DNA from: an uncultured Lachnospiraceae bacterium
Lineage (GTDB): Bacteria; Bacillota; Clostridia; Lachnospirales; Lachnospiraceae
Assembly: GCA_944384105.1 (NCBI GenBank)
Contig: CALWSC010000051.1
Location: forward strand, 1-48,600
DNA: 48,600 nt
Reading direction: 5' to 3'
Positions 16,532 to 25,584 of this stretch are shown in pieces. Within the stretch, counting starts at the first letter, position 1; each line of letters starts with the position of its first letter. The notes under the pieces are model-generated. The model was not told the origin of the DNA, did not search any database, and worked only from the letters and a program-made list of their open reading frames with translations. The position numbers and the translations under genes are program-made.

Positions 16532-19500
16532 TCCGTGCTGTCTGCTTTTTCTGAGAATCAGATAAGCGATCCCCACAAGTGATGACGCTGCCCCTGCCGC
16601 AAGCTCCGGCACCGGAGCGTCATCCCCTGTCTTCGGATTGCTGCCAGCGGAGGAGGCTTTGCCGGAAGAAGTATATCCCGACGTTTTCGTGGGGGACGGG
16701 TTTGTGCCCGTCCCTCCTGTCACTTTGCCCCCGCCTGCATCGTCTGTGCATCCGGGATTGTCTGTCATATCATCTGTACTGCACGTCTTCGGCACATGAA
16801 TGTTATTCACAATACTGCTGCTTCCTCCGCTGCTGTTGTTCTGGTCTGAGGAATTAGAGGAGCTGCCGTTTTGATTCGAGCTGTTTCCGGAATTATCGTT
16901 GGAATTGTCGTTAGAGCTGTTCGATGCACTGGAATTATCATTGTTGTTTTGATTATTCTGATCCTGATTATTGATCTGTCCCTGCTGATTATTCTGATGG
17001 CTGCCGTTGTTCTGATCATCCTTATCGCCCGGCAGCGGATGCGGCGGCTTATCCTTGTCCTCATCTTTCAAAGGAGGATTCTTTGGATCTTTCTGCCAGA
17101 AGCCTGCGTCCTGATGTGTGATCTCCACGAACGGTCTTTCCATCGTCGGCTCGTCAAATTCCAGACCGGGAATCTGCGCCTCATAAAAAGCATTTTCACT
17201 GTCAAAGCACGGTCGGGCATCGGAATTCTCATCCTCCGGCACGCCGTTTACCTGCTGCTTCGTCAGCTCCCAGTCACCGATCGCAAAGTCATCCGTTCCC
17301 GTGAAATGTACCGTATACGCCTCATCTCTCAGATCATCGAAAACATACGAGCCGTCCTCTCCCGTGATCACCGGTTCCACAGTCTGCCCGTGCACATCTG
17401 TAACCTCCTGTCCGTCCGGATCGGTCAGCGCAACCTTTACGCCTGCCAGCGCGGTTTCGTCCGCGTCCCGTCTTCCGTCCCTGTCGCTGTCCTCCCAGGC
17501 AAGCCCTGAGAGCCTTCTGCCGATAACTCTCGCCCGCACCGGAAGCGTCTCCGCCACATCCGGCAGACCAGGCACAAAAAGCGTCGAGTGGTTGCCGTAG
17601 CAGTCTCCGCCTGCATTTCCATCCGGCTTTAACTGCCATGTCAGCTTCACCATCTCAAGCGGAGCGAGCGTTCCTCCAAGTACGATGGCCTTAACCGTCT
17701 CCTGCGGCATCTGCGGGATGTGAAACAGGATTCCCTCATCGGTATCCGTTCTGGACGCCTCCTTCCAGATCAGGTTCCCTGCGGCAAATTCTGAAGCGTC
17801 CTTGCCGCGGATTTCCTCCTGTGTGGTGTAATATAAGGAGAGATCTGAATGCGGGCAGTGCGTGGTGTCCATAAGCAGCTCCGTCACCTCGTAGATTCCC
17901 TCGTAGTCACTCTCGCGTCCGTCCTCTGCATAGGGAAGAATATCCATTGCCGCGAGATCCTCCACCGGGTTGTGAGAAGTGTTGGAGCACTCGAGGGTAA
18001 ATGTAATGGGTGCGTCCTGCTCCACAAGATCCTCCTCGATATTTTTTAAAATTCTGACGTCTGTAAGCTTAATTACTTTAAGCCCCACGGAGGCGCGGTT
18101 TCCGAAAAGTTCGGAAATTTTCACCGGATCCTCGTCCGTCTGGATATCTGCGGTCTGTGTCAGAATATCGCCGTTTCTGACGTCTTTTTCCGGATCTTCC
18201 ATATTTCCGATCTTGGCGCTGAACATTATCGGAGAAGTCTCCTCGTTGACCGGTTCCTTGTCAAGATGCCAGGTCAGCGTCTGTGTTCCGTCCTCTGCCT
18301 GTGTAATTTCAGGCTCCAGCGGCACGCCGTCACGGCTCGCGCTGCCCGGTATATAGGTCAGATTTACCGGCAGACGGCTTGTGACTGTAACCGGCGTCGT
18401 CTTCTCCGCCGCCGTATCCGGTGTGCGAACCTGCGGAGTAATCGCATACGTCACCTGGTTCTGTCCGGCTCCCACATCATAAGAATCCTTCGGATTGCCG
18501 TCCGCGTCGAGGTCTGTGATCACATTCTTAACCGACGCCTCAAATTGTGCGATGCGCATGGAATTTCCGGACAGATACCCTCCGGCGTGACTGCCTTCCA
18601 TCAGACTTCCGTCCTCGTGGTATGATGCCTTCTGATACCAGCTGTTCTCCATGCCGTTTCGCCGGTATGCAAAGGGCTCCGGGTAGGATGCCCCCGGATT
18701 TAATCTCGTCTGTGTATCGTCGAGCCGTCCTGCCTCGTCCCAGACTCTCAGACTGTTGACAGTCTGATAGACGCCGTGGGGCGCCGCGTCCTCCCGAATC
18801 TTCATATCCTTAAACAGCCAGAGCTGAATCATATACTGCCCCAGCCTGTAATCCGGATGGATCGTACCGTTTCTTCCCTCATAAAGCACGGCGACACACG
18901 TCTTCTGATCTGCAAGCAATGATGCCATGTCACGGTAATATACGAGCTCCTCCTCCGTCGTCTCGTCCATCTCCGCATCGTTCTTCCAGCCGGTGCCGTC
19001 CGGCTTTGCCCCGTAGCGAACCTTGATCTGCATATTCGAGGTGCCTGTCAGAGACACCTGAAAGTCATCCTCTCCGTCATCCGCGGATATCTCAAATCCT
19101 TCATCGTCAAACTTCTGCAGCATGTTAAAGCTGTAGGGCACAATCTCATTGCTGTAAAGCCCCATACAGGAACCCAGCAGCAGTTCGGTACCTCTCCAGG
19201 CGCTTCCGTCTCCTCCCTCCCAGGTGGAGGCAAAAATATTGGCATCGCCCTGCGGCAGTCCCTCGAATGACTTGAAAAACTGCTGCTCCTTGCCGAAGAT
19301 GCCGTCGTGGTACTGTCCCTGCGTCGTCATGGAGTCATCCTCCTGATCCATCTGATTTTCATTGCCTGCACTCTGCGCAAGCGCCTGTCCGGAAATCGAG
19401 GACGCACGCAGATTCTGATCTGACACTGTCAGATAGTAATCAGCGTCCATCTCATCCGCCCTGTCAGCAGGGCAGAGAATCTGCACATAGCCTGCAGAAA

Positions 19501-20767
19501 AGCAGCCCGTCGCCGCGTCGTACAGTCCCGGCAGCGTCGGGAATCGGTACTCCTCGCTGAAGCGGTAATTGCTGACAGTGACGTGCAGAATATTTCCCTC
19601 CTGCTCGATCCGCCACGTACCTGAATCCGTACAGGAGCGGTCATCCGTTCCGATGTCGAGGGGCACAGACGCGGAGTAAGGAAGCTCCGTCTCGTTGCCG
19701 ATGATCAGATTTCTGTCCAGCACGCCCCTGCGGCGCACGGTGTCGTTCGTCTTATAATCCCACAGTATGGGGGTATCCCTCTCCTCAATCTCGCCGCCGT
19801 AGACCTGCTCCCAGGCGTGCATCTCAAGATCGAATGTGATGTCGCCCGCCGGCAGCTCCAGCCCGCGAAGTCCTTTCTCCACGCGGTCATTTTTAAGCTG
19901 CACCACAATTCCGGCGCTGTAGATCTTGCCGCCCTGTCCGCCGGGTGCGCTCTCACCCGCGGCGAGATCAAACGCGCCTGCAGGGGACTGATACTGAGAC
20001 GGGAAGATCCCGACGTTATACCGCGGCGCAGCCGATACCGTCAGAGGATCCGGCTTCACGGTGCGGATAAGGTCTTCCGGATTGCCGTCCATCCAGAGCG
20101 AAAATTCCGGAACAATCTCAGATCCGTTTGCCATTCCCTGCACCTTCACAATGACAGAGAGCGTGCCGGCGCCGGGAATCGCAGATGTATAATCCCCGCA
20201 GTCTACATGACGGCGGCAGGTCAGAATCGTCCGATCCGGCTGAGTCTCAAGCTGCGGATCTACCATCCACGCCATCGCATCCACGTCAAATGTCGCCTCG
20301 GACGCTGCTGCCGGAAGCTCAAAGCGGCACCAGACGTCTCCCTCCGTAAAGTAATCGAACGCTGTCTCATGCAGTCCCATCGTGTACGCAAGTGTATAGT
20401 TCACGCTGTCAAACGAGCGCACGATGCCGTTCTCCGGTCCTGAATCATTTCCCGGCTGATCGTCCTCATCGAAGGGCTCTGTGCCGTCCGCCACGGAGAG
20501 TACGCGGATTCCCGTGACTTCCGCTCCGTTCGGCGTAAGCGCTCCTCCCATCAGAGCACTCCTTGTCATAGGCTGCTGCTTCACCGGGTAGCCGAAGTTC
20601 TCAGCCTCGCCCCAGCCCAGCTCGTAATCATTTCCCTCAATCTCCCACGGGGGAAGATCTTCCGTCGTCTCCTGCGCCTGCGCGGGCAGCGGAGGAATCA
20701 CCATGCAAAGAGCTGTGCAGAGTCCCGCCGCTGCGGATACTGTTCGTTTCCATATTCTGTTATTCAA
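16520..20767 (-). CDS. Large sortase-anchored surface protein with SdrD B-like domain
   Basis: 1415 residues from TTG 20767, chosen because AAAGGAG lies 7 bases upstream and the product then begins MNNRIWKRTVSAAAG, a normal signal peptide ending near AQA. Seen in order: a large N-terminal region of unknown beta-rich type (to about residue 760); a DUF11-like repeat region (about 770-1130) with bacterial adhesin-like phrasing such as RLPVNLTYIPGSA; an SdrD B-like domain (GLAWEDSDRDGRRDADE...GSYVFDDL); a Pro/Lys/Asp linker; an Asn/Ser-rich stalk of about 80 residues; then the sorting signal NPKTGD, a hydrophobic helix and a basic tail. It is expected to be covalently wall-anchored. No sortase gene is in the window. 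Target unknown. Confidence 0.9.
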   Translation of the reverse strand: MNNRIWKRTVSAAAGLCTALCMVIPPLPAQAQETTEDLPPWEIEGNDYELGWGEAENFGYPVKQQPMTRSALMGGALTPNGAEVTGIRVLSVADGTEPFDEDDQPGNDSGPENGIVRSFDSVNYTLAYTMGLHETAFDYFTEGDVWCRFELPAAASEATFDVDAMAWMVDPQLETQPDRTILTCRRHVDCGDYTSAIPGAGTLSVIVKVQGMANGSEIVPEFSLWMDGNPEDLIRTVKPDPLTVSAAPRYNVGIFPSQYQSPAGAFDLAAGESAPGGQGGKIYSAGIVVQLKNDRVEKGLRGLELPAGDITFDLEMHAWEQVYGGEIEERDTPILWDYKTNDTVRRRGVLDRNLIIGNETELPYSASVPLDIGTDDRSCTDSGTWRIEQEGNILHVTVSNYRFSEEYRFPTLPGLYDAATGCFSAGYVQILCPADRADEMDADYYLTVSDQNLRASSISGQALAQSAGNENQMDQEDDSMTTQGQYHDGIFGKEQQFFKSFEGLPQGDANIFASTWEGGDGSAWRGTELLLGSCMGLYSNEIVPYSFNMLQKFDDEGFEISADDGEDDFQVSLTGTSNMQIKVRYGAKPDGTGWKNDAEMDETTEEELVYYRDMASLLADQKTCVAVLYEGRNGTIHPDYRLGQYMIQLWLFKDMKIREDAAPHGVYQTVNSLRVWDEAGRLDDTQTRLNPGASYPEPFAYRRNGMENSWYQKASYHEDGSLMEGSHAGGYLSGNSMRIAQFEASVKNVITDLDADGNPKDSYDVGAGQNQVTYAITPQVRTPDTAAEKTTPVTVTSRLPVNLTYIPGSASRDGVPLEPEITQAEDGTQTLTWHLDKEPVNEETSPIMFSAKIGNMEDPEKDVRNGDILTQTADIQTDEDPVKISELFGNRASVGLKVIKLTDVRILKNIEEDLVEQDAPITFTLECSNTSHNPVEDLAAMDILPYAEDGRESDYEGIYEVTELLMDTTHCPHSDLSLYYTTQEEIRGKDASEFAAGNLIWKEASRTDTDEGILFHIPQMPQETVKAIVLGGTLAPLEMVKLTWQLKPDGNAGGDCYGNHSTLFVPGLPDVAETLPVRARVIGRRLSGLAWEDSDRDGRRDADETALAGVKVALTDPDGQEVTDVHGQTVEPVITGEDGSYVFDDLRDEAYTVHFTGTDDFAIGDWELTKQQVNGVPEDENSDARPCFDSENAFYEAQIPGLEFDEPTMERPFVEITHQDAGFWQKDPKNPPLKDEDKDKPPHPLPGDKDDQNNGSHQNNQQGQINNQDQNNQNNNDNSSASNSSNDNSNDNSGNSSNQNGSSSNSSDQNNSSGGSSSIVNNIHVPKTCSTDDMTDNPGCTDDAGGGKVTGGTGTNPSPTKTSGYTSSGKASSAGSNPKTGDDAPVPELAAGAASSLVGIAYLILRKSRQHGKFR

Positions 20768-20990
20768 TAATAATCTCCTTTCCGCCGGAAACTCTCCGGC
20801 ATCCATTCTGCTGTCACAGTTCAGGCATCCGCTTTACGGCTTCTGTCCAAACCGCAGCATTTTTTCTGCTTTAGGGTACAAAAAATCAGAGTACCCCCAA
20901 ACTGTGCACCTCCTCATTTCTTATATTCTTCGTTGTTGAGAAAATCGGCTGATTTGCCGTATTGACCTGCCATCGGCAGTAGATTTGTTC
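20768..20990 (-). ncRNA. Candidate structured 5' leader of the surface protein gene
   Basis: About 220 bases lie between a probable promoter and the TTG start. Seen on the minus strand: CTGCC-GAT-GGCAG and CGGC-AAATCA-GCCG hairpins near the 5' end. A multibranch element follows, closed by CACAGTT/AACTGTG (20900-20906 with 20815-20821). It encloses GGGTAC/GTACCC (20874-20896), AGCA/TGCT (20856-20870) and CGGTTT/AAGCCG (20837-20854). A last hairpin, GCCGGA/TCCGGC, sits directly before the Shine-Dalgarno. I cannot assign it to a known riboswitch class. Structure in a long leader suggests post-transcriptional control. Confidence 0.5.
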
Positions 20991-20997
20991 GTTTTTA

Positions 20998-21026
20998 GAA
21001 TACCACAGACTCTTTGTCTTCGCAAG
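20998..21026 (-). promoter_or_regulatory. Probable promoter of the surface protein gene
   Basis: TTGCGA and TATTCT on the minus strand are separated by 17 bases (about 21021-21026 and 20998-21003). They sit just after the terminator of the cobalamin operon. Confidence 0.5.
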
Positions 21027-21029
21027 TAA

Positions 21030-21080
21030 AATTATAAAAAAATACTTCCCACACAGATATAAAAGTCCGTGAAGGGAAGT
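21030..21080 (-). terminator. Terminator of the cobalamin operon
   Basis: ACTTCCC (21074-21080) pairs with GGGAAGT (21044-21050). The inner CACGGA/TCTGTG extends the stem. TTTTTTTATAATTTT follows. It starts about 15 bases after the stop of the HPr-like gene. Confidence 0.9.
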
Positions 21081-21094
21081 CTGGCGTTGAAACC

Positions 21095-21319
21095 CTATGC
21101 GTAGAATTCCCGGAAATACTGATCGATTTCCTCTTCTTTGCTGTGCGCTATGAGCTTTACCTTTTCCCCAAGCTCAATACTCAGCAGCCCGAGAATAGAC
21201 TTCGCGTCGATGCGTCCCTTGCGGAAGCTTACATCCACGTCAAAATCTACCTTACTGCAGATTCTGGAAAATTTCAAAAGCTCATCCATCTCCAAAAACT
21301 GTACTTCTCTCTCTGTCAT
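21095..21319 (-). CDS. HPr-like protein lacking the phosphorylatable His
   Basis: 74 residues from ATG 21319 (MTEREVQFLEMD), with AGGAGAG upstream; a longer start at 21346 is less likely. The HPr fold is recognisable from KGRIDAKSILGLLSIELGEKVKLIA, in which Ser41 aligns with regulatory Ser46 of HPr. The GxHARP active-site loop that carries His15 is absent (FLEMDELLKFSRICS instead). It therefore cannot act as a PTS phosphocarrier in the usual way. It may be a regulatory HPr/Crh relative, still open to HPr kinase at the Ser. It is the last gene of the cobalamin operon. Confidence 0.8.
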   Translation of the reverse strand: MTEREVQFLEMDELLKFSRICSKVDFDVDVSFRKGRIDAKSILGLLSIELGEKVKLIAHSKEEEIDQYFREFYA

Positions 21320-21356
21320 AACGATTTCTCTCCTCACTGTGTTCAATTTCTTCGGG

Positions 21357-22226
21357 TCAGAATTTCTCCCTTATCTTTCTCTCGCCTTCCCGAAGCCTTT
21401 CTCTGAGCTCTTCGCTCTCTGTAAGCACTTCGCAGAAAGCATGGTACTCGTCCAGAAGCCCCTGTCCGTGCAGAACCCGGTAAGCTCCCGCATCGCTTCC
21501 CAACGCAAGATAAACGCCCTTTTCATATCCCAGCCGCAGCGTCTTCTGCTGCACCTGCCAGATCGCCCGCAGAGAATCGTCCGGAAATCTGCCGTCTCCG
21601 ATGAGATTTCTCACCGTCACCAGTGTCGGCACCCAGACAGCTTTCTTCTCCTTTATGCAGGACAGGCTCTCCTCATTCTGAAAATTGCCGTGCTCGATGC
21701 TGTCGGCTCCGGCCTCCGCAGCCTCGATAACCGCCTGCGCACCGTTCGTGTGCGTCATAACAGAAAAGCCCATCTCGTGCGCCGTCTCTACCAAAGCGCG
21801 CACCTCACTGCCTGGGAGCTTCTCCCCTGTAACCTCTCCGTTTCGGTCAAAATCAAGGATTCCGGTTGTCATCAGCTTCACAAACTGCCCGCCCTGAGCC
21901 TTTAACTCGCGGACCAGAACGCGAAATTGACCGAGCGTCGAAAAACTTCTGCCCACGATTCCTCCGTAATGCCCTTCCCTGTGCAGGGCAAAAACAGGTG
22001 TGCGATAGGTGATGCCGTACTCCGGCGCAAGCTCCATTGCACGCTTTGACACGCCGTATGGGTCGCCGCCGTCCCGGACGTACGTGATCCCCTTTTCGCA
22101 GTACGCTTCAAAATGCTCACGGATCAGGCTGTCCACGGGACCGTTTTTCTGATCCCGGACAGCCTGATGATAATCATAGCCATTCATAAAAATATGGGCA
22201 TGGCACTCCCCGAACATGATTCTCAC
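21357..22226 (-). CDS. Amidohydrolase-superfamily metal hydrolase
   Basis: 289 residues. Seen: the HxH metal motif as ECHAHIFM near the N-terminus, VKLMTTGILDF near the position of the bridging Lys/acid, then His in SVMTHTNG, DSIEHGNF and the catalytic Asp in LALGSDAGAYR. These fit the imidazolonepropionase/prolidase-like branch. The N-terminal beta-barrel part is short, so the substrate is not predictable. It overlaps cbiC by 4 bases and is followed by the HPr-like gene, so it is transcribed with B12 genes. A role in corrinoid or lower-ligand side chemistry is possible but unproven. Confidence 0.8.
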   Translation of the reverse strand: MRIMFGECHAHIFMNGYDYHQAVRDQKNGPVDSLIREHFEAYCEKGITYVRDGGDPYGVSKRAMELAPEYGITYRTPVFALHREGHYGGIVGRSFSTLGQFRVLVRELKAQGGQFVKLMTTGILDFDRNGEVTGEKLPGSEVRALVETAHEMGFSVMTHTNGAQAVIEAAEAGADSIEHGNFQNEESLSCIKEKKAVWVPTLVTVRNLIGDGRFPDDSLRAIWQVQQKTLRLGYEKGVYLALGSDAGAYRVLHGQGLLDEYHAFCEVLTESEELRERLREGERKIREKF

Positions 22227-22864
22227 TCCCTGTTATTATCAATCATATACAGCAGCGCGTTGCAGATGCAGGCAGCGATATTGCTGCCGCCTTTTCTGCC
22301 TCTGGCAACAATGTACGGCACATCCGTCTGCATAATCAGCTCCTTGGACTGAACGACATTGACAAATCCTACAGGAACGCCGATGATGAGCTCCGGATGA
22401 ATCCGCCCCTCCTGAATAAGTTCATAGAGGCGCACCAGAGCTGTAGGGGCATTTCCGACTGCGATAATCAGCTTTTTGTCGAGTTCTGCCGCCTTATCCA
22501 TACTCGCGACCGCCCGTGTTGTGCCGTTTGCCTTTGCCGCGGCGGCAACATCCTCATCGGACATAAAGCAGTACGCCTCGCCGCCCAGACGCGCCAGTGC
22601 GCGCTTGTTGATGCCGGACTTTCCCATCTGTGTATCCGTCACAATGCACGCCCCGTCCCGCAGCGCCGCAAGCGCCTTCTCAACCGCTCCCTCGGAAAAG
22701 CAGAGATTGTCCGCATAATCGAAATCCGCACTTGTATGAATACAGCGCTTGATAATCAGTTCCTTGTCAGGATCGAGCTTTTTCTCCCCGAGCTCCTGTG
22801 TGATAATCTCAAAGCTTCTGCGCTCAATATCCATGGGCTTTACATTTTCCAGTTCTATTTTCAT
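22223..22864 (-). CDS. cbiC: Cobalt-precorrin-8 methylmutase
   Basis: 213 residues from ATG 22864 (MKIELENVKPMDIE), with GAGGT upstream. It moves the C11 methyl group to C12, giving cobyrinate. Seen: PMDIERRSFEII, the catalytic His in IIKRCIHTSADFDYA, CIVTDTQMGKSGI, and VGNAPTALVRL...GVPVGFVNVVQSKE. Length is normal. It lies far from the other ring enzymes, at the 3' end of the operon. Confidence 0.95.
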   Translation of the reverse strand: MKIELENVKPMDIERRSFEIITQELGEKKLDPDKELIIKRCIHTSADFDYADNLCFSEGAVEKALAALRDGACIVTDTQMGKSGINKRALARLGGEAYCFMSDEDVAAAAKANGTTRAVASMDKAAELDKKLIIAVGNAPTALVRLYELIQEGRIHPELIIGVPVGFVNVVQSKELIMQTDVPYIVARGRKGGSNIAACICNALLYMIDNNRE

Positions 22865-22942
22865 ATGACATTTACCTCGCATGTACGGCCGTCAGACCGT
22901 TACCTATTTTATGACTTTCATCTTCAAAATGCAACTGTTTTT

Positions 22943-24460
22943 TTATACTCCGCTGTTCAAAATCTCATAAATTTTTTCCATATCGAGATGTTCCCTGAGC
23001 GCTGCCGCGAGCAGGTCATACTGGCTTTCCTTAAACGCTGCGAAGTCCACTCCCGTGATCTCAGAAGTGTCCAGTCCCTTCTTCCTTCCGATCGCCGTCA
23101 CAACGGCCTTCGCAACGGCCTCTCTGTCGAAGACGCCGTGGACGTAAGTGCCGTACACGTTCCCGCAGAACGCCCCGTCCATTTTCTCTCCGCTCTCTCC
23201 CGCATGGCCGGACAGCCGCGTCAAAGGTGCGGCGCCGTCTTTTAACTTTGTGACGCCCATGTGAATCTCATAGCCGCAAAGCTCTGTTCCGGAAAGCTCC
23301 GCCAGGTCTCCGGGCACAGTTTCAAATACTCCTGTGACCTGCGTTCTCGTCTTCTGTGAGGCAAATATCGTATCCATCGGGAGCAGACCCATACCGTTTA
23401 CGCTGCCGCCGCCGGAGATTTCCACGCCCTCCGGGTCGGAGAGTGTCTCTCCGAGCATCTGATATCCTCCGCAGACGCCGAAGAGGATCGCTCCCGCCGC
23501 ATGACGCTTCAAAACCGCAGCCTCCATGCCGCTCTGGCGCAGCCAGAGCAGATCCTCCATCGTGTTCTTCGTTCCGGGCAGGATGATCATATCGGGATTT
23601 CTAAGCTCGCTCACCTGCTTGACATACCGCAAAGAGACGCCCGGCATATTCTCAAACGGGTTAAAGTCCGTGAAGTTGGAAATTCTCGGCAGACGTATTA
23701 CTGCGATATCAATGACCGCCACGGTCTGCTCTCTCTCAAAGCGCTCCGTCAGGCTGTCCTCATCCTCGACCTGGATCTGCAGATATGGCGCAACGCCGAC
23801 CACCGGAATACCGCTCTTCTCCTCGATCATCTCTACGCCGCTGTCCAGAATAGACTTATCGCCGCGGAATTTGTTGATGATCAGCCCCTTCACCATGCTT
23901 TTTTCATCCTCCTCAAGCAGCATCACCGTTCCGATAAGCTGCGCGAACACACCCCCGCGGTCAATATCTCCCACGAGAAGCACCGGCGCTTTGGCGAGCT
24001 TGGCCATTCCCATATTGACGATATCCTCCTGCTTGAGGTTAATCTCTGCAGGGCTTCCCGCTCCCTCCAGCACGATAATATCGTACTCCTCCTCCAGCGC
24101 GTGATACGCCTTCATGATGTCAGGCACCAGCTTATGCTTATACGCGAAATAATCACGCGCGCTCATATTTCCCAGAACCTCTCCGTTGACAATGACCTGG
24201 GAACCCACATCATTCGTGGGCTTTAACAGGATCGGATTCATCAGCACGGACGGACGGATTCCGGCCGCCTCGGCCTGCATGACCTGCGCGCGCCCCATCT
24301 CCAGCCCCTCCTCCGTAATATAAGAGTTGAGCGCCATATTCTGGGACTTAAACGGTGCCACTCTGTAGCCGTCCTGCTTAAAAATTCTGCACAGACCTGC
24401 CGCGATCAGGCTCTTTCCGGCATTTGACATCGTGCCCTGAATCATGATTGCTTTTGCCAT
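22943..24460 (-). CDS. cbiP: Cobyric acid synthase
   Basis: 505 residues. It amidates four carboxylates (b, d, e, g) of adenosylcobyrinate a,c-diamide using Gln and ATP. Seen: an N-terminal dethiobiotin-synthase-like P-loop, [32 protein letters not shown]; and a C-terminal class I glutamine amidotransferase-like domain with the Cys in [12 protein letters not shown] and His in [12 protein letters not shown] 24460 overlaps the cobD stop by 19 bases and follows GGAGGAAGG. Confidence 0.96.
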   Translation of the reverse strand: MAKAIMIQGTMSNAGKSLIAAGLCRIFKQDGYRVAPFKSQNMALNSYITEEGLEMGRAQVMQAEAAGIRPSVLMNPILLKPTNDVGSQVIVNGEVLGNMSARDYFAYKHKLVPDIMKAYHALEEEYDIIVLEGAGSPAEINLKQEDIVNMGMAKLAKAPVLLVGDIDRGGVFAQLIGTVMLLEEDEKSMVKGLIINKFRGDKSILDSGVEMIEEKSGIPVVGVAPYLQIQVEDEDSLTERFEREQTVAVIDIAVIRLPRISNFTDFNPFENMPGVSLRYVKQVSELRNPDMIILPGTKNTMEDLLWLRQSGMEAAVLKRHAAGAILFGVCGGYQMLGETLSDPEGVEISGGGSVNGMGLLPMDTIFASQKTRTQVTGVFETVPGDLAELSGTELCGYEIHMGVTKLKDGAAPLTRLSGHAGESGEKMDGAFCGNVYGTYVHGVFDREAVAKAVVTAIGRKKGLDTSEITGVDFAAFKESQYDLLAAALREHLDMEKIYEILNSGV

Positions 24461-25512
24461 TTTCCTTCCTCCTTTCCGGCGAGCGCTCCAAGCGCTGCCT
24501 GCAGTTTTATGTTATCCTCATGCTTCCTGACCGCAATCCGGTAATACTCCTCCCCCAGATTCCGGTAATTGGCGCAGCTTCGGATCATAATCCCACGCTT
24601 CAGCAGCGCCTCCCGAAGCCCGGCGGGAGCGCGGAAAAACAGATAATTCGCCACGGAATTATATACTTTAAATCCGCATTCCTCCAGTACGCTCCTCAGA
24701 AACTCCCGCTCTGTGCGCACGATCTGCATGGATCTCTGTATGTACTCTTTTTCCTGCAGCGCCGCCTCTCCGGCTGCCTGCGCCGGAATCGAGACGCTCC
24801 ACGGCTGCATCGCTGCGCGCATCCTCTCAAGCACGGATTCATCCGCACAGATTCCGTAGCCCAGCCGCAGCCCTGCCATTGCATAGCGCTTTGTGAACGC
24901 GCGCAGGATGAAGAGCTTCTGGTCAGCCAGATGCTTCTTCTGCGACAGCTGCTCCCCTCCCTCCACAAAATCGAGAAAGCACTCATCCATAACGAGGAAG
25001 CTACGCTCCTGCCGGCAGACGCTTCGCACCTCCTCCATAACAGCCTGCGAAATCAGAAGTCCGGTGGGGTTGTTCGGATTACAGAGAAATACCATCTCCG
25101 GCTTTTCCCTTCTGATGGCCTCCGCAAGACCGACGTCCGCCTGCAGATTGTTTTCATGTGAAAGCTCATAAAAACAGATCTCGCTGCCCGCTGCGCGAAG
25201 CGCCTGCTCATACTCCGCAAACGTGGGCGCAGGCAGAAGCGCCTTCTTCGGGCGAAGCGCAAAGGCAAGCGCGAAGATAAGCTCCGCGGCACCGTTTCCG
25301 CAGATCAGCCACTCCTGCGGCACCTGCTCCGCATCGCCAAGCGCCCGGATCAGCCGCTCACATCGCACATCCGGGTAATTGGCAATCCGGCACATACTCT
25401 CCTGCGCTGCGCGCATAACCGACTCCGGCGTGCCGAGCGGATTCATATTTGATGAAAAATCAATAACGTCGGGGTGGCGGTAGACGTCCCCTCCGTGAAC
25501 CTGTTCTGTCAT
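24442..25512 (-). CDS. cobD: L-threonine-O-3-phosphate decarboxylase
   Basis: 356 residues; PLP enzyme of aminotransferase fold I that makes (R)-1-amino-2-propanol O-2-phosphate, the linker of the nucleotide loop. Seen: [22 protein letters not shown] at the N-terminus (split here as HGGDVY and [10 protein letters not shown]), [17 protein letters not shown], the PLP Lys in [16 protein letters not shown], and a C-terminal Arg region, [10 protein letters not shown]. It follows cbiB, whose product uses its product. The ATG at 25512 follows GAGGAGAC. Confidence 0.93.
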   Translation of the reverse strand: MTEQVHGGDVYRHPDVIDFSSNMNPLGTPESVMRAAQESMCRIANYPDVRCERLIRALGDAEQVPQEWLICGNGAAELIFALAFALRPKKALLPAPTFAEYEQALRAAGSEICFYELSHENNLQADVGLAEAIRREKPEMVFLCNPNNPTGLLISQAVMEEVRSVCRQERSFLVMDECFLDFVEGGEQLSQKKHLADQKLFILRAFTKRYAMAGLRLGYGICADESVLERMRAAMQPWSVSIPAQAAGEAALQEKEYIQRSMQIVRTEREFLRSVLEECGFKVYNSVANYLFFRAPAGLREALLKRGIMIRSCANYRNLGEEYYRIAVRKHEDNIKLQAALGALAGKEEGKWQKQS

Positions 25513-25552
25513 ACTGTCTCCTCTTTCTCTGTAAACCTACATGCATCTGATT

Positions 25553-25584
25553 TATGCCGCCTATCCGTCGGCGGGCTTTCTCAG
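25553..25584 (-). repeat. Intra-operon palindromic repeat, copy 2
   Basis: Minus strand: CTGAGAAAGCCCGCC followed by GACGGATAGGCGGCATA. It starts at the cbiB stop codon and lies between cbiB and cobD. Same orientation and core (GGATAGGCGGCAT) as copies at 5636-5667 and 36558-36590. Confidence 0.7.

Noticed and set aside
16807-17064. Arg/Ile-rich minus-strand frame and similar plus-strand frame 16871-17509
   Set aside because: Out-of-frame readings of the Asn/Ser-rich stalk of the surface protein. The composition comes from the low-complexity codons.
20767-20806. ATG at 20806 as start of the surface protein
   Set aside because: It would put an AAAGGAG site and a hairpin inside the gene and spoil the signal peptide. 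TTG at 20767 fits better.
20815-20990. c-di-GMP (GEMM) riboswitch in front of the surface protein
   Set aside because: The conserved GEMM blocks are not visible. The leader is reported only as an unassigned structured RNA.
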